Shown: positions 1 to 5,713 of the stretch, piece by piece
How the letters are laid out: each line of letters begins with the position of its first letter
Numbering within the stretch: position 1 is the stretch's first letter
Assembly: GCA_013042765.1 (NCBI GenBank)
Contig: JABDPP010000227.1
Span: 1 to 9,778, forward strand
Direction of reading: 5' to 3'
DNA from: Litoreibacter sp.
Lineage (GTDB): Bacteria > Pseudomonadota > Alphaproteobacteria > Rhodobacterales > Rhodobacteraceae
Length of the DNA: 9,778 nucleotides
Notes under the pieces: generated by a model
What the model saw: only the letters and a program-made list of their open reading frames with translations
Told to the model about the DNA's origin: nothing
Databases searched by the model: none
Made by a program: the position numbers and the translations under genes

Positions 1-104
1 TGGCAAGGCCGCGGACCTCGCACCGCACGATCGGACCATTTGGGCTTGTGTGTGCCTGCGGGCCTTAGTATCGATTGGCTCTCGCAGCCGAAAGGGAACC
101 GCTC

Positions 105-365
105 ATGTCCGATACCTCCGTCACCGATACCTCCTACCGCGTCACCGCCGATGAACTGCGCCAGTTCGTCGAACGTTTCGAGCGTCTCGAGATGGAGAAA
201 AAGGACCTCGCCGACCAGCAGAAAGAGGTGATGGCAGAGGCCAAGGCACGCGGCTACGACACGCGGGTGATGCGCAAGCTGGTGGCGATGCGCAAACGCG
301 ACCCTCAGGACCTGTCGGAAGAAGAGGCAGTGCTGGAACTCTACAAGGAAGCGCTGGGCATGTGA
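105..365 (+). CDS. gapR: GapR nucleoid-associated DNA-binding protein (DUF2312)
   Basis: The product is 86 aa. GapR is a small alphaproteobacterial chromosome-binding protein; in Caulobacter it binds AT-rich, overtwisted DNA, helps type II topoisomerases and supports replication. The sequence shows the DUF2312 layout: a short polar N-terminus (1-12), a long charged helix (about 14-50, starting VTADELRQFVERFERLE) likely to form a coiled coil, the conserved turn GYDTRVMRKLVAMRKRD (50-66), and a C-terminal helix EEEAVLELYKEAL. Lysines and arginines are concentrated at 32-66, as expected for DNA contact. Length fits the family. I chose the ATG at 105 because an AAGGGA ribosome site lies at 92-97; an in-frame TTG at 75 would add ten unrelated residues. 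It stands alone on this strand and converges with the next gene. Family assignment is firm; its role in this organism is inferred from orthologues. Confidence 0.93.
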   Translation: MSDTSVTDTSYRVTADELRQFVERFERLEMEKKDLADQQKEVMAEAKARGYDTRVMRKLVAMRKRDPQDLSEEEAVLELYKEALGM

Positions 366-369
366 TCCC

Positions 370-385
370 AGGCGCTGTAGCGCCT
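370..385. terminator. Possible bidirectional terminator hairpin between convergent genes
   Basis: A perfect 6-bp inverted repeat AGGCGC-TGTA-GCGCCT fills the gap between gapR (stop ends at 365) and the convergent sulfotransferase-like gene, overlapping the last base of its stop codon. Its placement suits transcription ending from both sides. Neither strand has a T-tract after the stem, so it would be a weak intrinsic terminator or only a 3'-end stabiliser. Confidence 0.35.
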
Positions 386-1260
386 CACGGCTCGATGAAC
401 TCGACGTTGTCGATCTCGGCGATCGTCTCGATGTCCTGGTAATAGAGCGTGGTCAGGGTCTGGACGTATTGCTCCGTCCAGCCGGGCAGGTCGATCTCCG
501 CCTCGACCGCGTCTTCACGGGCGAATTTCTCCAGAAAGGCCGCGACGATCTTGCGGCGCTGACGTATGTTCTGAGGCGGATTCTTGGCCAGAAACGCCCT
601 CATCCGTCGGAACCCCTTGGGTTCCATCAGCGAGGCGAGAAAGCGATCCTCGCCCTCCAGCATCGTGAACTGGTCATGCCCCGCGAGAGCCGCGAGCACC
701 TCGGGCCAGATCAGCGGGCTGTCTTCGTTGCACCAGACGGTGATCGGCACATCCGGCGCCGCATCGTGCAACCTCTGGATCATGTTCGACCAGCGCAGCC
801 GCATCGGGTCCACACCGTCCAGGAAATTCCGCAGATGCGCCTCCTTCGAACGCTCGAAGAGCGCTGGTACGAAAGTTGCGGGATCCTTGATTGCGATATG
901 AAATTCCATGTCATGTTTCGAAAACAGCGACATGATCTCCGGGATCTTGGTCGCAACATTGGGATAGATCTGATCTTCGCCCAACGCGTTGTCCACGACC
1001 GAGATGAAGCAGTCATGGCTCAGGATCACACGCTCCGGCTCATCTTCGTCCAGGATCGCGTCAAGGATCAGGTCCTGGGTGTCGAGCGACGCGCTCTGTC
1101 CGGGATTGTTGTGCAGGGCCTGGCGCACAACGGGACGGTAGCGCCCCGGCGCGGGAATCACGATGCCCTGCTCCGACAACTTATCGCGGTTTTGGGCCAA
1201 ACATTTGATGAGTTGATCTTCGTCGGTGCAATGAGCACCAAGATGTAACACTACCTGCAT
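385..1260 (-). CDS. Sulfotransferase-like protein with degenerate PAPS-binding loop
   Basis: The product is 291 aa, probably cytoplasmic, with no signal peptide or membrane segment. The N-terminus LHLGAHCTDEDQLIKCL (5-21), followed by NRDKLSEQGIVIPAPGRYR (24-42), follows the opening of bacterial sulfotransferase-family proteins (strand, H-x-G-x-H-K-T-G-T-T loop, helix, then 'L...GI..P..G'). Here the phosphate-binding KTGTT is replaced by CTDED, so binding of the sulfate donor PAPS looks impaired. Later IAIKDPATFVPALF resembles the strand/helix with the 3'-phosphate-contacting region of that fold. I recall similar uncharacterised proteins in Roseobacter-group genomes, sometimes several per genome. 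The ATG at 1260 opens directly into the first strand, so the start is probably right although its ribosome site is weak (AGG far upstream). A possible -10 TATAAG lies at 1301-1296 on this strand. It diverges from the permease gene. Function unknown; fold assignment moderate. Confidence 0.8.
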   Translation of the reverse strand: MQVVLHLGAHCTDEDQLIKCLAQNRDKLSEQGIVIPAPGRYRPVVRQALHNNPGQSASLDTQDLILDAILDEDEPERVILSHDCFISVVDNALGEDQIYPNVATKIPEIMSLFSKHDMEFHIAIKDPATFVPALFERSKEAHLRNFLDGVDPMRLRWSNMIQRLHDAAPDVPITVWCNEDSPLIWPEVLAALAGHDQFTMLEGEDRFLASLMEPKGFRRMRAFLAKNPPQNIRQRRKIVAAFLEKFAREDAVEAEIDLPGWTEQYVQTLTTLYYQDIETIAEIDNVEFIEP

Positions 1261-1346
1261 CGGCCAGAGCCTGCTTTATCAACTGTCATGGATACCTTAT
1301 AGCCAGCTTTCTGGACAGTAAAACAGCTTTCCATTAGGCATTCTTC
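1261..1346. promoter_or_regulatory. Divergent intergenic region with possible promoters
   Basis: This 86-base spacer must hold the promoters of both the sulfotransferase-like gene (-) and the permease (+). On the minus strand TATAAG (1301-1296) is a 5/6 match to a -10 box, 35 bases before the ATG; the best -35 is only a fair match (TTTACT, spacing 15). On the plus strand no convincing pair is visible. The octamer CAGCTTTC occurs twice in the same orientation, at 1304-1311 and 1324-1331, exactly 20 bases apart. I looked for Fur, Irr or RirA-type iron boxes, which would fit an iron permease, and found none I would defend. Confidence 0.3.
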
Positions 1347-3002
1347 ATGACCGACAAAATCAGTCAAGTAAGCCCGCCGCGCAGCGGATTTCGCCTCGAC
1401 CCGTGGTCCGTCGGCGCGCTCGCGCTGGCCTGCCTTGTTCTGGCGCCGATCATGGCCGTGGTCTGGATTGCGCTGAACCCCAGTGACAATATCTGGCCCC
1501 ACCTGATGGTGACGACCTTGCCGCGTTATCTGGAGAACACGGCCATCCTGACCCTGAGTACCGGTCTGCTGGCCGCGGTCACCGGCACAGTGACGGCATG
1601 GCTGACGGCGATGTACCGTTTTCCGCTCAGCGGGTTCTTCAACTGGGCGCTGTTGCTGCCCCTCTCCGTGCCGGCCTATGTCGGGGCCTATGCGATCGTT
1701 GACCTGCTCGAATATGCAGGCCCGGTGCAAACCGGGCTCAGAGCGGCCTTCGGCTGGAGTTCGGCACAGGATTACTGGTTCTTCGAGGTCCGCTCACGCG
1801 GCATGGCGACTATCGTGCTGGCGGCGGCCCTGTTTCCATATGTCTACCTGCTGGCGCGCGCGGCCTTCCGCGAACAGGCCGGCGAAACGCTGGAGGTCGC
1901 CCGTGCGCTTGGCTCGGGCCCCGTGGCCCGATTCCTGCGGATCGGCCTGCCGCTGGCCCGGCCTGCCATCGCGGCGGGTACGGCGATCGTGATGATGGAA
2001 ACGCTCAGCGACTTCGGTGTGGTGGAGTATTTCGCGGTTCAGACCCTGACTACGGGGATCTTCTCGGTCTGGCTGGAAAGCTATAACGCCGGCGGCGCGG
2101 CGCAGATCGCAAGCCTCGTTCTGATCTTTGTCCTGTTGCTCGCCGGGCTTGAGAAAGCCGGCCGCGCGCGGATGCGCTTTTTCCGCCTGTCACGCCAAAG
2201 CCGCCCGATCCTGCGCACCGAGCTTGGCACCGGCGCCGGTATCGCCGCGATGCTTGTCTGTCTGGTGCCGTTCCTCGTGGGCTTTGTCCTACCCGCCGGC
2301 GTGATCGGCCTGCATGCGCTCGAACGCCCACAGGCGTGGGCCGACCCCGAGCTCTTGCGTGCGCTGCGGACGACCATCTGGGTGGCAGGCCTCGCCGCAC
2401 TTCTGACAGTGACGGCGGCGCTCTTCATGGTCTATGGCGTGCGGCTCAGCGGCCACGCGTTGCCGCGCAAGCTCCTGCCGGTGACCACGATCGGATATGC
2501 CGCGCCCGGCGCCGTGCTGGGCATTGGGATCCTGATCCCGCTCTCCTTTCTCGATCACGGTCTGGCCGACCTCGTTCTCGCGGTAACGGGCTATGACCCG
2601 GGGCTGCTTCTGACCGGTTCGGCCTTTGCGGTGATCCTGGCCTACATGGTGCGGTTCTTCGCGATCGGGCAGGGGGCCGTGGACGCCGCGATGGACCGGA
2701 TCTCACCGTCTATGCCGATGGCGGCCCGCTCGCTGGGGCGCAGCGCCTCCGGCACCCTGCGCGCGGTCTACCTGCCACTGATCCGCGGCTCGATGGGAAC
2801 CGCACTTCTGCTGGTCTTCGTGGACTGCCTGAAAGAGCTACCGGCCACGCTTCTGCTTCGCCCGTTCAACTTCTCCACGCTGGCCACACGGGTCTATGAC
2901 CAGGCTTCGCTGGAGAACCTCACCGATGCCTCTCCTGCGGCGATGATGGTCATGGCGGTGGCACTCTTTGCGGTTTTGCTTCTGGCGCGTACGAACCGAT
3001 GA
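1347..3002 (+). CDS. Iron(III)-type ABC importer permease, fused double domain (FbpB/SfuB-like)
   Basis: The product is 551 aa: the inner-membrane channel of an ABC importer of the iron(III)/thiamine/2-aminoethylphosphonate permease group, in which two permease units are fused in one chain. About twelve hydrophobic segments are visible, beginning at 21-42 and ending at 531-548. Each half carries an EAA loop that docks the ATPase: EVARALGSGPVARFLRIGLP (183-202) and MAARSLGRSASGTLRAVYLP (458-477), both with the A-x3-G-x9-x-LP pattern. METLSDFGVVEYF (217-229) is typical of FbpB-like permeases; the second half has the equivalent DCLKELPATLLLRPF (493-507). The length is normal and the gene looks intact. 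The ATG at 1347 has only a weak AGG ribosome site. No periplasmic binding protein or ATPase lies beside it, although such permeases normally sit in a three-gene operon; the partners must be elsewhere. Iron as substrate is inferred from family resemblance. Confidence 0.88.
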   Translation: MTDKISQVSPPRSGFRLDPWSVGALALACLVLAPIMAVVWIALNPSDNIWPHLMVTTLPRYLENTAILTLSTGLLAAVTGTVTAWLTAMYRFPLSGFFNWALLLPLSVPAYVGAYAIVDLLEYAGPVQTGLRAAFGWSSAQDYWFFEVRSRGMATIVLAAALFPYVYLLARAAFREQAGETLEVARALGSGPVARFLRIGLPLARPAIAAGTAIVMMETLSDFGVVEYFAVQTLTTGIFSVWLESYNAGGAAQIASLVLIFVLLLAGLEKAGRARMRFFRLSRQSRPILRTELGTGAGIAAMLVCLVPFLVGFVLPAGVIGLHALERPQAWADPELLRALRTTIWVAGLAALLTVTAALFMVYGVRLSGHALPRKLLPVTTIGYAAPGAVLGIGILIPLSFLDHGLADLVLAVTGYDPGLLLTGSAFAVILAYMVRFFAIGQGAVDAAMDRISPSMPMAARSLGRSASGTLRAVYLPLIRGSMGTALLLVFVDCLKELPATLLLRPFNFSTLATRVYDQASLENLTDASPAAMMVMAVALFAVLLLARTNR

Positions 3003-3024
3003 GCACAAACCGCTGGCCTGAGTC

Positions 3025-3053
3025 TTGCAAGGCCGGAAATTGCCGTTTATGAG
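3025..3053 (+). promoter_or_regulatory. Probable sigma-70 promoter of tRNA-Thr
   Basis: TTGCAA (3025-3030) and TATGAG (3048-3053) are each 4/6 matches to the -35 and -10 consensus, separated by exactly 17 bases. Initiation about seven bases later would fall near 3060, just before the mature 5' end of the tRNA at 3063. Position and spacing are the main support. It lies 23 bases after the permease stop codon, so the tRNA need not depend on read-through from that gene. Confidence 0.5.
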
Positions 3054-3062
3054 GGCGCGAGT

Positions 3063-3138
3063 GCCCCTATAGCTCAGCTGGTAGAGCAACTGATTTGTAA
3101 TCAGTAGGTCCGCGGTTCGAGTCCGTGTGGGGGCACCA
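3063..3138 (+). tRNA. tRNA-Thr (anticodon UGU)
   Basis: A 76-base gene including an encoded CCA. It folds as a complete cloverleaf: acceptor GCCCCTA (3063-3069) with TGGGGGC (3128-3134), D-stem GCTC/GAGC, anticodon stem ACTGA/TCAGT (3089-3093, 3101-3105), and T-stem CGCGG/CCGTG around TTCGAGT. The seven-base anticodon loop TTTGTAA gives TGT at 3096-3098, reading ACA threonine codons. The discriminator is A3135 and CCA is 3136-3138. The strong match to the known alphaproteobacterial tRNA-Thr sequence supports the call. Its 3' end is intact, and there is no sign of integration next to it. Confidence 0.97.
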
Positions 3139-3157
3139 TTCATCGGAAAGACCAGTC

Positions 3158-3197
3158 GTTGGAGCGCCTCCAACAGAACCGCGTTCTGCGGTTCTGT
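3158..3197. terminator. Two abutting perfect hairpins after tRNA-Thr
   Basis: The first stem is GTTGGAG/CTCCAAC (3158-3164, 3168-3174, 7 bp, loop CGC). The second is ACAGAACCGC/GCGGTTCTGT (3173-3182, 3188-3197, 10 bp, loop GTTCT). They share bases 3173-3174, so both cannot form fully at once. They begin 20 bases after the tRNA and end 17 bases before the stop codon of the convergent Hint gene (3214), so they could end transcription from either side. There is no T-tract after either stem on either strand, so a Rho-independent mechanism is not certain. Confidence 0.5.
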
Positions 3198-3213
3198 GAA
3201 GTCCACGGATCTC

Positions 3214-4305
3214 TTACGAATGTTCCATTGCAGGGTTTGCTGTGCCCTGCGCCGCTGTCTTCCTTCGTGCTATGTCGAGTTGCGCTACCAGGATCTGCGC
3301 TCGGCGATGGTTCAGGCTTTCGCACACTCGTGGCCCGTAGCCGCCTTCTGGATCGTCCCGAAGTGTCGGGTAGAGCGCGTGAATTTGATCGCGCTGCGTC
3401 GCTGTCAACATCGCCATGGCCATGGGACCCGGATAAAAGCTTTCTGATTCAACGCTTTCGGAGAACAGGATCGAATGTCGCTCCAGCATTAGATGGAAAT
3501 AGGTGACCGAGCGTTTGCCCGCCATGCTCCGGATGCCGGCCAGATTGACCAGCGCTTTGGCTGGCACGAGGCGGTCCGCGTTCTTGGCCTCCGGCAGCAC
3601 GTCCCGCGCGTTCACAAGCAAGCAGTGCTGTGGTGAGACCACTAGCCGGTGTTGGGGGCGTCCCGCACCAAGCGCATCGGGCTGGATGAGGATCGGCTTC
3701 TGGCTGTCCGGTGCGCCAGGCCATCGGAACTCTGTCCGACTGAGCCATTTGATGGGCTGCGGACCGGCATCGCGCGTTTCAACCAGATCACCAACGGACA
3801 GATCTTCTATGCAGACCTCGCCCCCAGGGGTCCGGATCCGCGTGCCCTGCGCGAAACACACCGCCATTGGGTCCGGCGTTTCGTCCAGGCCCTGAAGGTT
3901 GATCCTACCGTTGCCGAATGCATCCATCTCGGCTTGGGTGGCCTGCTCGTCAGGCAGGAAGGAGAAGCGCGTCGTGTCGCCGGCGGTGGGATAATCCTGC
4001 ACCGTGACGACATAGGCGTCACTCCCCTCGAACTGATCGGGCACCTGATTTGCGCCGTTTGGGTTCGTCGTTGGGAGAGTGCCTATAAGCTCGAACACGA
4101 ACTCATACTCGACCCCATTGATCGATACCTTGGTATCGGGGTCTATGACGTCCGGAGCGGGTTGTTCGAGAAACAGGTCGCCATCTCCCGCGCCGGACGA
4201 GGTTTCAGACGCAACGAAGGTGATCTCGATCGCAGGATCACCGGTCAGGTTCAGCGCCGTATTCGCTGTCCCGCTGTCTTCGCGTGCCCAGAATGTCTGT
4301 GACAT
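3214..4305 (-). CDS. Hint-domain (hedgehog/intein-type) protein
   Basis: The product is 363 aa. The N-terminal part (1-149), beginning MSQTFWAREDSGTANTALNL, contains an acidic beta-rich domain and ends in LPDEQATQAEMDAFGNGRINL (about 117-137). The Hint domain follows at about 150-290: C150 opens the self-cleavage block CFAQGTRIRTPGGEVCIEDL, then the conserved GDLVETRD, the block VVSPQHCLLV with H227, and VTYFHLMLERHSILF with H271 and H277. This is the Hint_2 type common in Rhodobacterales, where the role is unknown; autoproteolysis at C150 is possible but unproven. It is not an intein: no C-terminal HN plus extein nucleophile follows. The ATG at 4305 is preferred because GGAAG lies upstream at a suitable distance; an in-frame GTG at 4344 lacks such a site and overlaps a dyad. 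No secretion signal is evident. It lies 93 bases after the acyltransferase gene. Confidence 0.88.
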   Translation of the reverse strand: MSQTFWAREDSGTANTALNLTGDPAIEITFVASETSSGAGDGDLFLEQPAPDVIDPDTKVSINGVEYEFVFELIGTLPTTNPNGANQVPDQFEGSDAYVVTVQDYPTAGDTTRFSFLPDEQATQAEMDAFGNGRINLQGLDETPDPMAVCFAQGTRIRTPGGEVCIEDLSVGDLVETRDAGPQPIKWLSRTEFRWPGAPDSQKPILIQPDALGAGRPQHRLVVSPQHCLLVNARDVLPEAKNADRLVPAKALVNLAGIRSMAGKRSVTYFHLMLERHSILFSESVESESFYPGPMAMAMLTATQRDQIHALYPTLRDDPEGGYGPRVCESLNHRRAQILVAQLDIARRKTAAQGTANPAMEHS

Positions 4306-4343
4306 GTGCTGCTTTCTTCCGGTTCTCTCGGCATAGTCTGCCA

Positions 4344-4370
4344 CATATCTTCAGGTTTCGTGAAGATATG
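4344..4370 (-). promoter_or_regulatory. Perfect 10-bp dyad upstream of the Hint gene
   Basis: CATATCTTCA (4344-4353) and TGAAGATATG (4361-4370) form a perfect inverted repeat around a seven-base spacer. It lies about 39 bases upstream of the chosen Hint-gene ATG and 29 bases after the acyltransferase stop. An AT-rich stem without a T-tract is a poor terminator, so an operator for a dimeric regulator is the more natural reading. A second, imperfect palindrome, GCCAnAATTnTGGC, sits at 4383-4396, about three helical turns away. No regulator family is recognised. Confidence 0.4.
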
Positions 4371-4398
4371 CACGCGCGTTTTGCCAGAATTATGGCGC

Positions 4399-5349
4399 TC
4401 ACGCCTGCTTGGAAGACGGGGCAGAGGCCCCCTGTTGCAAAACACGGGTCCAGTATTTGTCGTAAACGAAGAGCCAGTCACGCGGATGCGCGCGCACCAG
4501 CGCCTCAAGGGCGCGTGTCATCGCTTGGGTCGTGGCTTCCAGATCCCGGGTTTCCAGCGGCGAGCCCAAGTGCAGGATCATAGCGTCTTCGGTCTGCGCC
4601 ACCATCCCCGGCAGCACCGGCGCACCCAGTTTTCCGGCAAACCGCGCCGGCCATCCGGCAATGCCCACGGGCTGGCCGAAGGCCTCCGCGCGGACCATGT
4701 CGCGGGCTTTGTCATAGGGCGCACTTTCGGGCGGAGCGTCCTGAATCCGATCGACGACGCCCACCACCAGTTTGCCCTGGCGCAAGGCACCGAGCACTGC
4801 GCGCGCGACCGAGGCATCGCCGGTCCGGCGCACATCAAGGCACTCACATCCCAGATGATCGTAATAGGAGCGCTGGGCGGCGGCCCGCGACGGCTTGGCG
4901 GTCTCGCGCACCAGCATCAAAACCGGGTAGCGCTGCGCAAGCCCCCGCACCATAGCGACCGAGGCATGGCAATGGGGCATCGCCAGAACCGCCCCATTTC
5001 CCTGCGCCATCAGCGCGTCGAGCTTGTCGGGCTCGGGGATCTCAAGCAGCGCCTCAAGCGTATCCGTCTGGCCGTTGCGTAGCATCTCCATCCGCTGCAG
5101 CCCGAGGATGAAACCGCCCACGAAGGCCCGGTGCATCGCGGCGGGATCTTTGCGACCGAGCAGTTTTGCAAAAGCGGCCGAACCGCGCGCCAGTGGGGCG
5201 CGGGGCAAATAATAGGCGCCGACGAAAATCGCGCGCAGCACCCCGTAGGCCAGCTGTTGAACCGGTTTCGGCGCGTCAGGCAAGCGGCGCAGTCCGCCGT
5301 CAAATGCGAACCAGATGCGGTCTTTGAACTTGGTAAAACTGCCCGACAC
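4399..5349 (-). CDS. LpxL/HtrB-like acyltransferase (LPLAT family), altered catalytic motif
   Basis: The product is 316 aa, similar in length to lipid A late acyltransferases, which add a secondary acyl chain from acyl-ACP at the inner membrane. The order of blocks fits: N-terminal helices with a hydrophobic stretch (33-48), VLAMPHCHASVAMVRGLAQRY (121-141) where the family has its HX4D/E motif, VLMLVRETAKPSRAA (143-157), LVVGVVDR (194-201), AGKLGAPVLPGMV (238-250) and a terminal AHPRDWLFVYDKYW (287-300) like the 'P..W.W.....W' end of LpxL. The acid five residues after H126 is replaced by V131, so activity may be lost, altered or supplied otherwise. The GTG start at 5349 is supported by AGGA (5359-5356) six bases upstream and no better ATG nearby. 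The preceding gene is 364 bases away, so it probably has its own promoter. Ornithine-lipid or other acyl transfer cannot be excluded. Confidence 0.82.
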   Translation of the reverse strand: MSGSFTKFKDRIWFAFDGGLRRLPDAPKPVQQLAYGVLRAIFVGAYYLPRAPLARGSAAFAKLLGRKDPAAMHRAFVGGFILGLQRMEMLRNGQTDTLEALLEIPEPDKLDALMAQGNGAVLAMPHCHASVAMVRGLAQRYPVLMLVRETAKPSRAAAQRSYYDHLGCECLDVRRTGDASVARAVLGALRQGKLVVGVVDRIQDAPPESAPYDKARDMVRAEAFGQPVGIAGWPARFAGKLGAPVLPGMVAQTEDAMILHLGSPLETRDLEATTQAMTRALEALVRAHPRDWLFVYDKYWTRVLQQGASAPSSKQA

Positions 5350-5355
5350 GGTAGA

Positions 5356-5359
5356 TCCT
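5356..5359 (-). promoter_or_regulatory. Ribosome binding site fixing the GTG start of the acyltransferase
   Basis: AGGA at 5359-5356, six bases upstream of the GTG at 5349-5347, is the only convincing translation signal near the gene's 5' end and fixes a non-ATG start. Confidence 0.6.
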
Positions 5360-5471
5360 GTAGATATGTCCTTGCCTCAGCAATGGCCCGCGCAGCCGCC
5401 AGTGTAAAGGCACGCATCACGCGGCAGGGCAGGGTGGGGGAGAAACGTCGCGTGCAAGGTGCCACGCCTCC

Positions 5472-5570
5472 GGCCAGTGCCAGTGCCTTGCCTTTGCCAA
5501 CCAGCCGGCGCGCTTTGGCCGCACCGATGCCACCGGAGGCCCCGGTGATCAGAATGATCTTGTGCTGGAG
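5472..5570 (-). pseudogene. Fragment copy of the SDR gene 5' end
   Basis: This 99-base segment aligns without gaps to 6317-6415, the 5' end of the intact dehydrogenase gene, with ten mismatches by my count (about 90% identity). Translated on the minus strand it gives the Rossmann opening KIILITGASGGIGAAKARRL, including the cofactor loop TGASGGIG. Similarity stops sharply on both sides: upstream the frame has no start of its own, and downstream it runs into unrelated sequence, so no enzyme can be made. It lies in the 364-base gap (5350-5713) between the dehydrogenase and the acyltransferase. Otherwise that gap holds only the acyltransferase ribosome site; I see no other gene or clear terminator there. 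It is most simply a partial duplication or the remnant of a deleted tandem paralogue. Confidence 0.8.
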
Positions 5571-5713
5571 TGATCGCGAACCGGCAGGTGTCTTAACCTG
5601 ACTGCGCGCGACAGTGGCGTTCCACGCGGTAGCAGTCCGGATGCACCAGCGCGGTAGAGCCGGCCGAACATCACCGCGTGCCAGTGGCAGAGTGGGGCAG
5701 GGCCGGACCTACG

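Noticed and set aside
46..71. TTGTGT and TAGTAT as a promoter for gapR
   Set aside because: The boxes are only 14 bases apart, too close for a sigma-70 promoter; the real promoter may lie outside the window or be poorly conserved.
469..1248. Plus-strand 259-codon open frame opposite the sulfotransferase-like gene
   Set aside because: It lies wholly antisense to a gene with family motifs, has no ribosome site or recognisable domain, and reflects GC-rich codon bias.
1261..1346. Iron-responsive operator (Fur, Irr or RirA type) for the permease
   Set aside because: Searched by eye for the expected dyads and found none with convincing arms.
2838..3206. Minus-strand 122-codon open frame across the tRNA
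   Set aside because: It is the familiar antisense reading of a tRNA (product containing TRTRTADLLITNQLLYQLS), often misannotated as protein.
3063..3213. tRNA-Thr as an integration site for a mobile element
   Set aside because: No integrase, no second copy of the tRNA 3' end, and the downstream gene is a normal chromosomal Hint gene.
3649..4302. Plus-strand 217-codon open frame opposite the Hint gene
   Set aside because: The opposite strand encodes a clear Hint domain; this frame has no family features.
4306..5082. Plus-strand 258-codon open frame opposite the acyltransferase
   Set aside because: Antisense shadow with no domain and no ribosome site.
5010..5465. Minus-strand frame continuing from the SDR fragment into the acyltransferase region
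   Set aside because: After the 99-base copy it has no SDR features and overlaps the acyltransferase gene in another frame, so a fusion protein is not supported.
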